Assembly: GCF_008801835.1 (NCBI RefSeq)
Contig: NZ_VZOW01000001.1
Span: forward strand, 496,001 to 560,000
Length of the DNA stretch: 64,000 nt
Source of the DNA: Cupriavidus pauculus
GTDB taxonomy: Bacteria; Pseudomonadota; Gammaproteobacteria; Burkholderiales; Burkholderiaceae
Direction of reading: 5' to 3'
The notes beneath the pieces are model-generated. The model was not told where the DNA came from and did no database searches. It saw nothing but the letters and a program-made list of their open reading frames with translations. Position 1 is the stretch's first letter, and every line of letters begins with the position of its first letter. A program made the position numbers and the translations under genes. Shown one piece after another: positions 9,760 through 25,629 of this stretch.

Positions 9760-9772
<13 letters not shown>
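8273..9772 (+). CDS. DHA2-family MFS efflux transporter (EmrB/QacA type)
   Basis: Inner-membrane proton-driven drug exporter candidate, 499 residues with about 14 hydrophobic segments, the DHA2 topology. Motifs visible: [14 protein letters not shown] (loop 2-3 signature of MFS), [18 protein letters not shown] (motif in helix 4-5) and [12 protein letters not shown]. The ATG at 8273 has GAGG upstream; a TTG five codons earlier is less likely. Its gene is divergent from an XRE/MmyB regulator, which suggests substrate-induced expression. The stop overlaps the end of def by 13 bp in convergent orientation. Substrate cannot be deduced. Confidence 0.92.
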
Positions 9773-13828
<4,056 letters not shown>

Positions 13829-13829
13829 C

Positions 13830-16800
13830 TTAAGCGGCCTCCGCCATCGATACGGCTGCATCCATGTCCACCGCCACGATGCGCGAAACACCCTGTTCCT
13901 GCATCGTCACGCCAATCAGTTGATGGGCCATCTCCATCGCAATCTTGTTATGGGAAATAAATACGAACTGGGTCTTGTCCGACATGCGCGCCACCATATT
14001 GGCGTAGCGCTCGGTATTGGCGTCGTCCAGCGGCGCATCGACCTCGTCGAGCAAGCAGAACGGCGCCGGATTGAGCTGGAACATCGCAAACACCAGTGCA
14101 ATTGCCGTCAGCGCCTTTTCGCCGCCGGACAGCAGGTGGATCGTCGAATTCTTCTTGCCCGGCGGCTGCGCCATGACCTGCACGCCGGCATCGAGAATTT
14201 CCTCGCCAGTCATGATCAGGCGCGCCTGCCCGCCGCCGAACAGCGATGGGAACAACTCGCCAAAGTGATGATTGACCTGATCGAACGTGCCTTGCAGCAG
14301 CGCGCGCGTTTCCTGGTCGATCTTGGCGATGGCGTCTTCCAGCGTATTGATGGCGTCCGTCAGGTCGGCCGACTGCGCGTCGAGGAAAGTCTTGCGCTCG
14401 CGCGCGGCGGCGAGTTCGTCCAGCGCGGCCATGTTGACCGGTCCCAAGGCGTTGATGGCGTTGTTCAGGCGCGTGACTTCGCCCTGCAGGTACGACGGCT
14501 TGAGGTCCGCCGTCAGTTTTTCGGCCAGCGCGGCCTCGTCCACTTCGGCCGTGGCCAGTTGCTCGGTGAATTGCTCCTGGTTCAGGCGCGCCGCCTGTTC
14601 CTTGAGCTGGCATTCGGTGATGCGATCGCGCAGCGGCTGCAGGCTTCGCTCGGCGGCCAGGCGCTGCTCATCGAACTGGCGCAGTTGCGCGGACAGCGCA
14701 TCGAGTTCGATGCGCGCGGCGGACAGCTTCTGCTCCTTTTCGGCGCGGATCTCGAGCGCTTCCTGCAGCCCGGTATTGGCGGTCTGCTCGTTGATGGTCT
14801 CGAGTTCCGCGCGCGCGTTTTCGAGCGATTCCGCGATGCGTTCGCTCTGATCGCCGGCCATCTGGATATTGCGGCGCAATTCGTCGATGCGTCCGGCCAG
14901 GTTGCGCTCGGCAAACAGCGCTTCCTGCGCGGCGCGCTCCAGATCGCGCAATTGCTGACGGGCGCCGGCCAGCTTGGCATCCATCGCATCGAAGGCCATC
15001 TGCTGGTCTTCATGCGACGCCTGCAGCTCGGCCAGTTGCGCGTCGTGCTGCTCGAACGCGGCCTCGGACTCGGCGCGGATGGCGCGCTGCTCATCGATCT
15101 GCGCATCGATTTCGGCCAGTTCCTCGCGGATCTGTCCGCTGCGCGCGGAAAAACGCTCCATCGCCTGCGACAGCTTGAGCACATCCATCTGCAGCGCATG
15201 CACGCGGCGCGTCGCCTGTTCGGCGCGCGCACGCGCATCGATCAGCGCCGTGGCCGCATGCGTGTACGCCGCTTCGGCGCGCACCGATGCCGACTTGGCC
15301 TCATCGGCCAGCAGGGTCTGCGCGCGCGACTGCTTCTGCAGGTTCTCGATCTCCTGCTCGCGCGCCAGCATGCCGGCCTGCTCGGAATCGGCGGCATAGA
15401 TCTGGATCGCATTGCGGCCGATCAGATGGCCCTCGGCGACCACGAACTGCGCGCCTTCGGGCAGCGACTGGCGCGCGGCCAGCGCCTGCGCCATGTCGGT
15501 GGCCGTGTAGACATCGGCCAGCCAGTCCTGCATGACGGCGCGGATGCCGGGCTCGGTGATCTGCAGCAGCGACATCAGCGGACGCAAGCCCGCCGGGACC
15601 TCCATCGGACGCGCGGCGGCCGGCGGCGTGTAGAAAGCGAGCTTGGCCGGCGGCGCATCCGACAGGAACGCCTTGACCCAGTCCAGGTTGGAAACTTCCA
15701 GCGCGGCGAGTTTTTCGCGCAGCACCGATTCGAGCGCGTTTTCCCAGCCCGGTTCGATGTGTACCTTTTTCCAGAGCCGCGGCAGTTCGGCCAGACCATG
15801 GCGCTCGAGCCACGGCTGCACCTTGCCATCGGTCTGCACGTTTTCCTGAAGCTGACGCAGCGCGGCGAGGCGTGCGTCCAGCGCTGCGATCGCGCCGGCT
15901 TCGCTTTGCACGCGCTCCTGCGCGGCGCGGCGCTCGGCGTCCAGGCGCGGCACCGCTTCCTCGCAATCCATCAGCACGGCCTGCGCTTCCTCGAGCATGG
16001 CCTCCTGCTCGGCCAGGTCGACGCGCAATTCTTCCAGGCGCACTTCGTCCGGGCGGTCCAGGCTCTTTTCCTCGCCCTGCAGACGTTCCTTGCGCTGCTC
16101 CAGCTGCTGCAGCAGCTGATTGGCGTTGCGTTGCTGCGCGGCTTCCAGCTTGAGCGCCTGCTCGGCCTGCATGATGCCGCCGCGCTGGTCGTTGAGCATG
16201 GTCTGCGCATCGCGCCACTGCGCTTCCAGCGTCGGCAGCTCATCGCTCTTCTGTGCCACGGTTTCCTGCGCCTCGATGGTGCGGGCCTCGGCCAGCGCCA
16301 GGTTTTCCTCGGCCTGCGCCAGCTCTTCGCTGGCCTGGTCGGCCTTGCCCTGCCACTGTTCGCGCTGCGCGCTCAGGGCCGCGATCTGCGCCTGCAGACG
16401 GTTGCGCGACTCCACCACGTAGCGGATTTCGGCCTCGAGCTTGCTGACTTCGGCGTTGGCCTCGTACAGCGCGCCCTGCGCCGCGTGCATGCCATCGGAC
16501 GCCGCGTAGTGCGCCGCGCGCATCGTTTCGAGCTCCGCTTCGACATGGCGCAGCTGCGCGGTCTGGGCTTCGAGGTCGATCTGGGCCTGCTCGATGGCGC
16601 GTGCATGGCGTTCCTGCTCGGCCTGCGCCTCGCGCTTGCGCAACAGCCACAGCAGGTGCTGCTTTTCTTCGCCTTCGGCTTGCAACTGCTTGAAGCGCTG
16701 CGCCACTTCGGCCTGGCCTTCGAGCTTTTCGAGGTTGTTGCCCAGTTCGCGCAGGATGTCTTCCACGCGGGTCAGGTTTTCGCGCGTGTCGCCGAGACGG

Positions 16801-17345
16801 TTTTCGGTTTCGCGGCGGCGTTCCTTGTACTTCGACACGCCGGCGGCTTCTTCGAGGAAGATCCGCATGTCGTCGGGCTTGGCCTCGATGATCCGCGAGA
16901 TCATGCCCTGCCCGATGATCGCGTAGGCGCGTGGCCCAAGGCCCGTGCCCAGGAAGATGTCCTGGATGTCCTTGCGTCGCACCGCCTGATTGTTGATGTA
17001 GTACGAGGACGTGCCGTCGCGCGTGAGCACGCGCTTGACGGCCACTTCGGCGTACTGGCTCCACTGGCCAGCCGCGCGGCCTTCGGCGTTGTCGAACACC
17101 AGCTCCACGCTGGCGCGCCCCGCGGGCTTGCGCGCGGTGGAGCCGTTGAAAATCACATCCTGCATGGATTCGCCACGCAACTCAGACGCGCGTGACTCAC
17201 CAAGCACCCAACGCACCGCATCGATAATGTTGGATTTACCGCAGCCGTTGGGACCTACGATGCCGACCAATTGGCCGGGCACTTGAAAATTGGTGGGATC
17301 GACGAAGGACTTGAAGCCCGCCAGCTTGATCGAGGACAGTCGCAC
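13830..17345 (-). CDS. smc: Chromosome segregation protein SMC
   Basis: ATPase that compacts and organises sister chromosomes with ScpA/ScpB. 1171 residues from the GTG at 17343-17345 (VRLSSIKLAGFKSF), the normal SMC start and length; the open frame continues 79 codons upstream without homology. Walker A is GPNGCGKSN (about 31-39), the ABC signature LSGGEKAL starts near residue 1072, and Walker B is CLLDEVDAP. Long Glu/Gln/Ala-rich coiled coils flank a hinge (roughly 500-650, with PWLERHGLAELPRLWKKV at its start). scpA and scpB are not in the window. It heads the smc-zipA-ligA-def unit. Confidence 0.97.
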   Translation of the reverse strand: MRLSSIKLAGFKSFVDPTNFQVPGQLVGIVGPNGCGKSNIIDAVRWVLGESRASELRGESMQDVIFNGSTARKPAGRASVELVFDNAEGRAAGQWSQYAEVAVKRVLTRDGTSSYYINNQAVRRKDIQDIFLGTGLGPRAYAIIGQGMISRIIEAKPDDMRIFLEEAAGVSKYKERRRETENRLGDTRENLTRVEDILRELGNNLEKLEGQAEVAQRFKQLQAEGEEKQHLLWLLRKREAQAEQERHARAIEQAQIDLEAQTAQLRHVEAELETMRAAHYAASDGMHAAQGALYEANAEVSKLEAEIRYVVESRNRLQAQIAALSAQREQWQGKADQASEELAQAEENLALAEARTIEAQETVAQKSDELPTLEAQWRDAQTMLNDQRGGIMQAEQALKLEAAQQRNANQLLQQLEQRKERLQGEEKSLDRPDEVRLEELRVDLAEQEAMLEEAQAVLMDCEEAVPRLDAERRAAQERVQSEAGAIAALDARLAALRQLQENVQTDGKVQPWLERHGLAELPRLWKKVHIEPGWENALESVLREKLAALEVSNLDWVKAFLSDAPPAKLAFYTPPAAARPMEVPAGLRPLMSLLQITEPGIRAVMQDWLADVYTATDMAQALAARQSLPEGAQFVVAEGHLIGRNAIQIYAADSEQAGMLAREQEIENLQKQSRAQTLLADEAKSASVRAEAAYTHAATALIDARARAEQATRRVHALQMDVLKLSQAMERFSARSGQIREELAEIDAQIDEQRAIRAESEAAFEQHDAQLAELQASHEDQQMAFDAMDAKLAGARQQLRDLERAAQEALFAERNLAGRIDELRRNIQMAGDQSERIAESLENARAELETINEQTANTGLQEALEIRAEKEQKLSAARIELDALSAQLRQFDEQRLAAERSLQPLRDRITECQLKEQAARLNQEQFTEQLATAEVDEAALAEKLTADLKPSYLQGEVTRLNNAINALGPVNMAALDELAAARERKTFLDAQSADLTDAINTLEDAIAKIDQETRALLQGTFDQVNHHFGELFPSLFGGGQARLIMTGEEILDAGVQVMAQPPGKKNSTIHLLSGGEKALTAIALVFAMFQLNPAPFCLLDEVDAPLDDANTERYANMVARMSDKTQFVFISHNKIAMEMAHQLIGVTMQEQGVSRIVAVDMDAAVSMAEAA

Positions 17346-17452
17346 GGTTGTCGTGTGGTTTGGGCGATACGAGAAATGGAAAGGCCGGGCCGATGCCAGA
17401 GTCCGCGGCCGGACGTGACGCCAGCGCCGCAAATCACTCCCGGAGCCCGTGA

Positions 17453-17481
17453 GATTGGCGGTAATCATACCATCGCCAATC
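17453..17481 (-). promoter_or_regulatory. Inverted repeat enclosing a possible smc -10 box
   Basis: Perfect 8-bp arms GATTGGCG (17453-17460) and CGCCAATC (17474-17481) are separated by 13 bp. Within the spacer the minus strand reads TATGAT (17464-17469), a good -10 box, about 115 bp before the smc start codon. This geometry would suit a repressor site, but no -35 box is evident. Confidence 0.4.
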
Positions 17482-17559
17482 GCCCCTCCGGACGCTTTCT
17501 CGACCGTTGCGCGCATCATGAACACGCTGCCTGGCGCTACGAAAAACCTTTTTACATTC

Positions 17560-17577
17560 GCAACTTGCATGAGTTGC
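17560..17577. repeat. Palindrome GCAACT-N6-AGTTGC upstream of the ferritin-like gene
   Basis: Perfect 6-bp arms GCAACT (17560-17565) and AGTTGC (17572-17577); the central TGCATG is nearly symmetric too. It sits about 230 bp before the ferritin-like start codon in an A/T-rich patch. Could be an operator; no regulator can be named. Confidence 0.4.
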
Positions 17578-17806
17578 TGCAAGTATTTTCTAGTCCGTAA
17601 AACTGTTTCATGAAAACGTCATCGCACTAAATCCAACGGAAACTTCCTAGGGTTAGTGCTAGTCTCTGCAAATGCCTGCGTGATCCCGGAGGCCCTCTAC
17701 GGGAAGCGCTCTCCCCGCCGCTCGGCCTCGACAAACACTGTCCGCCAACCCGAGCGGCCAGTCTGAAGCCTGATTGCAATCGGTACAGCAGCCTGGAGGA
17801 CCCAGC

Positions 17807-18646
17807 ATGACCGCACCATCATCGGCGCCAGTTTCCGCTGATCTCCCGTGGTCGATTTCGGACATCGACTACTCGTCCATTGATATCGCCAAGGTGCGGG
17901 ACGATCGCACCCTGTTCTACCTGCTGACCGCGGCGTCGTTCATCGAAAGCGGCTCCGACACCTACGCAGGCAATCTCGCCCAGTACTACGCCGATGTGCC
18001 CGACGCCGCCGAATGGCTGTCTGACCATTGGGAAAGCGAGGAACTGCAGCACGGACGCGCCCTGCGCCACTACGTCGCGCACGTCTGGCCCGAATTCGAT
18101 TGGGAGCGCGGCTACCAGCGCTTCTTCGAGGAATACAGCAAGACCTGTTCGATCGACAATTTCGAGCGCTCGCAGGCGTTGGAAATGGCGGCGCGCTGCG
18201 TGGTGGAAACCGGCACCGCGACGTATTACCGCGCACTCGAGCAGGCCACCGACGAGCCGGTGCTGCGCGACCTGACACGCCGCATCGCCAATGACGAAGT
18301 CCGCCACTACAAGCATTTCTTCCGCCATTTCAATACGCTCGCCGACCGCGAGCGGCTGGGGCGCACGCGGGTGCTGGCGGCGCTGGCGCGGCGCCTGCTG
18401 GAAATCAAGAACGAAGACGCCGAGATTGCGTTGCGCAACGTGCTGCGCATCGAGCAGGACCGCGAGGACGTATCCGAGCACGAGGTCCGCGCGCTCAATT
18501 CGCGCTGCAGCGCCGTGGTGCGCCGCCATCTTCCGCTCGAAATGACGGTCAAGATGCTGCTGCGGCCGCTGCACCTGCACGCCCGATTCGAAAGTTTTGT
18601 ACGGCGGCCGATCGTCGCCATGGTGTCGCGCGTGATGTTGTATTGA
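17807..18646 (+). CDS. Ferritin-like diiron protein
   Basis: 279-residue helical protein with the complete ligand pattern of a diiron four-helix bundle: Glu47, Glu79-x-x-His82 (EELQH), Glu134 and Glu164-x-x-His167 (DEVRH). This is the ferritin-like/rubrerythrin/acyl-ACP desaturase ligand set, so it likely binds two iron atoms and acts as an oxidase, oxygenase or iron handler. There is no rubredoxin Cys4 site, signal peptide or membrane segment. The ATG is preceded by GGAGG at good spacing. It stands alone between smc (divergent) and dapC. The specific reaction is unknown. Confidence 0.85.
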   Translation: MTAPSSAPVSADLPWSISDIDYSSIDIAKVRDDRTLFYLLTAASFIESGSDTYAGNLAQYYADVPDAAEWLSDHWESEELQHGRALRHYVAHVWPEFDWERGYQRFFEEYSKTCSIDNFERSQALEMAARCVVETGTATYYRALEQATDEPVLRDLTRRIANDEVRHYKHFFRHFNTLADRERLGRTRVLAALARRLLEIKNEDAEIALRNVLRIEQDREDVSEHEVRALNSRCSAVVRRHLPLEMTVKMLLRPLHLHARFESFVRRPIVAMVSRVMLY

Positions 18647-18656
18647 CATCCGCCGC

Positions 18657-18670
18657 GCCCCGCACGGGGC
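18657..18670 (+). terminator. Weak hairpin after the ferritin-like gene
   Basis: GCCCC (18657-18661) pairs with GGGGC (18666-18670) around GCAC and is followed by GTGCCTATTT. Short stem and poor T run; a marginal terminator candidate. Confidence 0.3.
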
Positions 18671-18720
18671 GTGCCTATTTGCGCCGATTCCGCAGGTGGG
18701 GGCGATACGCGGCATTCCTT

Positions 18721-18726
18721 TATAAT
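18721..18726 (+). promoter_or_regulatory. Consensus -10 box for the dap operon
   Basis: A perfect TATAAT lies 33 bp before the dapC GTG start, just after the ferritin-like gene. The -35 region at 17 bp is GC-rich and poor, so activator dependence or a weak promoter is possible. Confidence 0.5.
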
Positions 18727-18758
18727 GCTGCGTTTCAACCGCCCCGCCGCCAGCCACC

Positions 18759-19958
18759 GTGAATCCGCGCCTCGACCTGCTCCAGACCTATCCCTTCGAG
18801 AAACTGCGCGTGCTGGTGGCCGACGTGAAACCCGCCGACAAGCCTGCGATCAGCTTTGGCATCGGCGAGCCCAAGCATCCGACGCCCCAGTTCATCAAGG
18901 ACGCCATGACCGCGTCGCTGTCGGGCCTGGCCGTGTATCCGGCCACCGCCGGCACCGATGCGCTGCGCCAGACCATCGCGGGCTGGCTGGAGCGCCGCTA
19001 TCGCCTGCCGAAAGTCGATGCGGCCACCGAGGTACTGCCGGTCAGCGGCTCGCGCGAAGCGCTGTTCGCATTCGCCCAGACCGTGATCGACGCCAGCAAG
19101 CCCGATCCGCTGGTGCTTTGCCCCAATCCGTTCTACCAGATCTACGAAGGCGCGGCCCTGCTGGCTGGCGCACGCCCGGTGTTCGCCAACAGCGATCCGG
19201 CGCGCAATTTCGCGCCGGCGTTCGACCAGATCGGCGCCGATGTCTGGCCCAACGTGCAATTGCTCTATGTGTGCTCGCCGGGCAATCCGACCGGCGCAGT
19301 GCTGTCGCTCGAAGACTGGAAGCAACTGTTCGAGCTGTCGGACCGCTATGGTTTCGTGATCGCCTCCGACGAGTGCTATTCGGAAATCTATTTCGACGAG
19401 GCCACGCCGCCGCTGGGCGCGCTCGAAGCCGCCCACCGTCTGGGCCGCGGGTTCGAGCGACTGGTGATGTTCTCGAGCCTGTCCAAGCGCTCGAACGTGC
19501 CGGGCCTGCGCTCCGGCTTTGTCGCCGGCGACGCGGCGATCCTCAAGAAATTCCTGCTATACCGTACCTATCACGGCGCGGCGCTCAATCCCGCGGTGCA
19601 GGCGGCTAGCGTGGCGGCGTGGAACGACGAGGCGCATGTGCGCGAAAACCGCGCGGCGTACGTGCGCAAGTTCGCCCAGGTCACGCCGATGCTGGCCGAA
19701 GTGCTCGACGTGCAAATGCCCGATGCCGCCTTCTATCTCTGGGCCGACGTCTCGCGTACCGGCCTGAGCGACACCGAGTTCGCGGTGCGGCTGCTGGCCG
19801 AACAGAACGTCGCGGTGCTGCCGGGCAGCTACCTGGCACGCGACGCGCACGGCGTGAATCCCGGCACACAGCGCGTACGCATGGCGCTGGTGGCCACGCC
19901 CGACGAATGCCTGGAAGGCGCGCGCCGGATTGTCGAATTCTGCAAGTCGCTGGGCTGA
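18759..19958 (+). CDS. dapC: Succinyldiaminopimelate transaminase
   Basis: PLP aminotransferase of the succinylase branch of lysine/meso-diaminopimelate synthesis: converts N-succinyl-2-amino-6-ketopimelate with glutamate to N-succinyl-LL-diaminopimelate. 399 residues, fold type I. The PLP lysine is Lys243 in SSLSKRSNVPGLRSGF; CSPGNPTGA (about 172-180) and SDECYSEIYFD (about 203-213) are further class I aminotransferase motifs. GTG start near a TATAAT box. First gene of dapC-dapD-x-arsC-like-dapE-prmB, which supports DapC over other class I aminotransferases. Confidence 0.93.
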   Translation: MNPRLDLLQTYPFEKLRVLVADVKPADKPAISFGIGEPKHPTPQFIKDAMTASLSGLAVYPATAGTDALRQTIAGWLERRYRLPKVDAATEVLPVSGSREALFAFAQTVIDASKPDPLVLCPNPFYQIYEGAALLAGARPVFANSDPARNFAPAFDQIGADVWPNVQLLYVCSPGNPTGAVLSLEDWKQLFELSDRYGFVIASDECYSEIYFDEATPPLGALEAAHRLGRGFERLVMFSSLSKRSNVPGLRSGFVAGDAAILKKFLLYRTYHGAALNPAVQAASVAAWNDEAHVRENRAAYVRKFAQVTPMLAEVLDVQMPDAAFYLWADVSRTGLSDTEFAVRLLAEQNVAVLPGSYLARDAHGVNPGTQRVRMALVATPDECLEGARRIVEFCKSLG

Positions 19959-20058
19959 TCTTTCGCCCGCGCACCGATTGCTTTACTGAACGCCCAGGCG
20001 CCGGGGCGCATGTCTCGACGCCGCATCTCCTACACAAATCAACACTGAGAAACTCGCC

Positions 20059-20886
<828 letters not shown>

Positions 20887-20947
20887 TCCCGCCAGCCGGT
20901 TGACGCAATCGCCGCCGGGCCATTCCCGGCGGCTGGAAGTCCCGCCG

Positions 20948-22892
<1,945 letters not shown>

Positions 22893-22912
22893 TCGTTGGA
22901 GCGACACCCGCC

Positions 22913-23806
22913 ATGCCTACCCCATCCCCTCTGCGAACCGTCCGCGACCTGCTTCGCCTGGCGGTGTCGCGCTTTATCGCCGCCAAGCTGTCGTTTGGCC
23001 ACGGCAGCGCCAATGCCTACGACGAAGCGGCCTATCTGGTGCTGCATACGTTGAGCCTGCCGCTCGATACGCTCGATCCGTTTCTCGATGCACGACTGCT
23101 GCCCGAAGAAATCGACGCTGTGCTGAAGGTGATCGACCGTCGCGTCACCGAACGCGTGCCAGCCGCCTACATCACGCATGAAGCGTTCATGCACGGCTTG
23201 CGCTTCTACGTCGATTCCCGCGTAATCGTGCCGCGCAGCTTTATCGGCGAATTGCTGCAGGACGGTCTGCAGCCGTGGCTTGGCGACGTCGAGGAGATTG
23301 GCCCGGTACTGGAGCTGTGCACGGGGTCTGGCTGCCTGCCGATCATCGCCGCGCACGTCTGGCCCAATGCGCATGTCGATGCCGTCGATATCTCGTCCGA
23401 TGCGCTCGCCGTGGCGCGTCGCAATGTGGCCGACTACAAGATGGAGGATCGCATCGCGCTCTATCAGGGCGATCTCTACGCGCCGCTGCCGTCGGGCGCC
23501 ACGTACGACGTGATCCTGACCAATCCGCCCTATGTGAACGAGCAGTCGATGCGCGACCTGCCGGCCGAATACCTGGCCGAGCCGCGCATCGCGCTGGCTG
23601 GCGGTGACGACGGCATGGACATCGTCCGCCGTATCGTCGCCGGCGCGAAAAAGCGCCTGAATCCGGGCGGCGTGCTGGTGGTGGAAATCGGCAATGAACA
23701 CGCCAACGTGCAGGCTGCGTTCCCGGAGCTCGATATCGTGTGGCTGTCGATCAGTGCCGGCGACGATCAGGTGTTCCTGGTCACGTACGACGCATTGCCC
23801 GACTGA
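22913..23806 (+). CDS. prmB: 50S ribosomal protein L3 glutamine methyltransferase
   Basis: SAM-dependent N5-glutamine methyltransferase acting on ribosomal protein L3. 297 residues. SAM motif LELCTGSGCLPIIAA (about 136-150) and the glutamine-binding NPPYVNE motif are clear; the N-terminal helical domain (RDLLRLAVSRFIAAKLSFGHG) distinguishes PrmB from PrmC and HemK. Last gene of the dap operon, followed by a strong terminator. Confidence 0.94.
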   Translation: MPTPSPLRTVRDLLRLAVSRFIAAKLSFGHGSANAYDEAAYLVLHTLSLPLDTLDPFLDARLLPEEIDAVLKVIDRRVTERVPAAYITHEAFMHGLRFYVDSRVIVPRSFIGELLQDGLQPWLGDVEEIGPVLELCTGSGCLPIIAAHVWPNAHVDAVDISSDALAVARRNVADYKMEDRIALYQGDLYAPLPSGATYDVILTNPPYVNEQSMRDLPAEYLAEPRIALAGGDDGMDIVRRIVAGAKKRLNPGGVLVVEIGNEHANVQAAFPELDIVWLSISAGDDQVFLVTYDALPD

Positions 23807-23865
23807 GAGGAGCGGATCGCCCCCTGCGCGCGCCGGCGCAGGCGAAACATCCGGTCGCCCAATAA

Positions 23866-23897
23866 AAAACGCGCCATGAGTGATCATGGCGCGTTTT
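23866..23897. terminator. Strong bidirectional terminator after prmB
   Basis: A 14-bp perfect stem, AAAACGCGCCATGA (23866-23879) with TCATGGCGCGTTTT (23884-23897), and a 4-nt loop. T runs occur on both strands, so it ends prmB on the plus strand and the RcnB-like gene on the minus strand. Confidence 0.9.
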
Positions 23898-23925
23898 CGT
23901 TTGGCAAGGCGCGCGCAATGGCGCG

Positions 23926-24456
23926 TCACATGCCGCCAGGGCCGACCGAGTAAATCGTGCCGTTGGACGACACCTGGTAGTAGTCGGCGCCAACCCCCAC
24001 CCAGTGATAACCCTTCTTCGGCGCGGGCAGGTTGTAGTCCTTGAACTTGTCGATCACGTATTGCCGGTCACGGAACTCCGTGGGCAGCTTTTGCCCCTTG
24101 CTCCATTTCTGCGGCGTATACGGCGATTGCGCGCCCATCGGCATGCTGCCGCTGCTGCCGGATTGCATCCCTTGCTGCATACCGGGCTCCATGCCCTGCT
24201 GCATCGATCCGGGGCGCGATGGCGCCATGCCGCGTGGCGGGGTGCCGCCACGTGCCGGCGGCATCGGCGTGGCCGACGGTGGCATCGCGCCAGCCTGTCC
24301 GGGCGACGGCATCGGGGTCGGGCCCGACGGCTGGCTCTGGCCCGGCATCGGTTGCATCTGGCCCTGCATCGGCTGTTGCTGCTGCGCCTGCGCGAACGGC
24401 ATGGTCAGCAGACCGGCGGCGACCATGACGGCGGGTATTAACGTCTTCGTTTTCAT
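23926..24456 (-). CDS. Exported RcnB-family protein with Met/Gln/Pro-rich linker
   Basis: 176 residues. Signal peptide (about 1-25, ends AQAQ), then a low-complexity linker of about 90 residues dominated by Met, Gln, Pro and Gly (for example MQQGMEPGMQQGMQSG), then a C-terminal RcnB-type domain (about 125-176; RDRQYVIDKFKDYNLPAP, then GYHWVGVGADYYQVSSNG). RcnB of E. coli is a periplasmic nickel/cobalt homeostasis protein; the domain also occurs in proteins of unknown function. Start at the ATG 24454-24456 with GAGGAG; upstream reading frame is intergenic. Met-rich linker could bind soft metals, an inference. Confidence 0.82.
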   Translation of the reverse strand: MKTKTLIPAVMVAAGLLTMPFAQAQQQQPMQGQMQPMPGQSQPSGPTPMPSPGQAGAMPPSATPMPPARGGTPPRGMAPSRPGSMQQGMEPGMQQGMQSGSSGSMPMGAQSPYTPQKWSKGQKLPTEFRDRQYVIDKFKDYNLPAPKKGYHWVGVGADYYQVSSNGTIYSVGPGGM

Positions 24457-24804
24457 CGTGATCTCCTCACAGATGGAACACGGCAGACTGCCCGCGAACC
24501 GGACAGCCCCAACCAAGCTTAGTAGCAATTGCGGGGCCCGCATTGTCAGATATGCGGAAATCGTCCGAACAATGACGTTTTTTGCCAATCGATTCAGGTA
24601 CTTGGGCCACCGCGGTGAAATCGGCGCAAGTCCGCGTGCCCGTTCCCGAATGCTGGCGCACGCAGATTCGGCCAGTATCGTGTGTAGCAATTTCCGCGAC
24701 CGTGCTGCGGCGCGGCACATCTTCTTCTTGCGGCCATGCTGAAAGTTTCCTAGAAATTGGTCAGACCGCTTGACCATTTGTCCGCTGCTCGCCCGGGAAA
24801 CCCC
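24457..24804. other. Divergent spacer between RcnB-like and GntR genes
   Basis: 348 bp with no gene I can support. It holds an operator-like inverted repeat near the GntR start (24758-24776) and moderately A/T-rich sequence at 24540-24600 where promoters are expected. A widely spaced CATTGT (24541-24546)/ACAATG (24569-24574) pair may be chance. Confidence 0.6.
24758..24776. promoter_or_regulatory. GntR/FCD-type operator candidate
   Basis: TGGTCA (24758-24763) and TGACCA (24771-24776) form an inverted repeat with a 7-bp spacer; the left part TGGTCAGACC also fits the FadR-subfamily pattern TnGTnnnACnA. It ends 28 bp before the GntR start codon, so autoregulation of the regulator and its operon is likely. 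Confidence 0.6.
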
Positions 24805-25629
24805 ATGCCGCTTCAGCAGATCGAACCGCGTCGCCTGTACCGCCAGATTGCCGACCAGTTGCGACGGCTGATCGAAGGCGGCGAGTTTCCGGTGGGGTCG
24901 CGCCTGCCGCCCGAGCGCGACCTAGCGGCGCAACTTGGTGTGTCACGCCCATCGGTGCGCGAGGCGTTGATCGCGCTGGAAGTGGAAGGGCTGGTCGAAG
25001 TGCGGATGGGCTCCGGCATCTACGCCTGCGCCGCGGACCCCGCGCCGCTCGCCACGCCCGCCGGCAGCGTGATGGCCGAGCCGCCGCTGGATGTCATCCG
25101 CGCGCGCCAGACCATCGAGGGCGAAATGGCCGCCAACGCCGCGCGCCAGTGCACGCCCGCGCTGCTCGATGCGCTGGCCGCATCGGTGGCCATGATGGAA
25201 GAAGAGGCCGCCGGGGGCAATATTCCCGTGCGCGGCGATCGCCTGTTCCACCTGCGCATCACGGAAGTGTCCGAGAACGCTGTGCTGTCGCGGCTGGTAG
25301 CCGAGTTGTTCGACGAACGGCACAACCCGCTGTTCGCGCAGTTCGGCAATCATTTCGAGAACGCGGAAAGCTGGTCCGCCGCCATCGCCGAGCATCGCGC
25401 CGTGATCGCCGCAATCGCGTCGGGCTCGCCGGACGCGGCGCGCGCCGCGATGTGCGATCACCTCGAACAATCGCACAACCGCTTCTACGCGGCGTGGCCC
25501 GGCCATGCCGACGGCGCGACGCAACCCGCGCCATCAGCGCCAGCCGGCCCGACGTCTCCGGCACGCCAGCGGCGCAGGAAATCCGCGAAGGCCGATGTCG
25601 GCGCCAACACGCTCAGCGAGGAATCGTGA
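24805..25629 (+). CDS. GntR-family regulator, FadR/FCD subfamily
   Basis: 274 residues. N-terminal winged helix (about 8-75; [53 protein letters not shown]) and a C-terminal all-helical FCD effector domain with metal/ligand motif residues around [12 protein letters not shown] and [11 protein letters not shown]-like sequence ([12 protein letters not shown]). FCD regulators commonly sense sugar acids such as gluconate, galactonate or glucuronate, which matches the downstream genes. A TTG 16 codons upstream overlaps the operator, so the ATG at 24805 is preferred. The basic tail is unusually Arg/Lys-rich. Overlaps the next gene by one base. Confidence 0.93.
   Translation: MPLQQIEPRRLYRQIADQLRRLIEGGEFPVGSRLPPERDLAAQLGVSRPSVREALIALEVEGLVEVRMGSGIYACAADPAPLATPAGSVMAEPPLDVIRARQTIEGEMAANAARQCTPALLDALAASVAMMEEEAAGGNIPVRGDRLFHLRITEVSENAVLSRLVAELFDERHNPLFAQFGNHFENAESWSAAIAEHRAVIAAIASGSPDAARAAMCDHLEQSHNRFYAAWPGHADGATQPAPSAPAGPTSPARQRRRKSAKADVGANTLSEES

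Larger units (their letters stand above)
17346..17806. other. Divergent intergenic region between smc and the ferritin-like gene
   Basis: 461 bp without a convincing gene. It holds two inverted repeats described separately (17453-17481 and 17560-17577). A run of short A/T-rich sequence at 17540-17610 contrasts with the flanking GC-rich coding DNA, as expected for promoters. Apart from a possible TATGAT for smc, I cannot assign complete promoters. Confidence 0.6.

Noticed and set aside
24541-24574. CATTGT/ACAATG inverted pair upstream of the GntR gene
   Set aside because: Short arms separated by 22 bp; likely chance.
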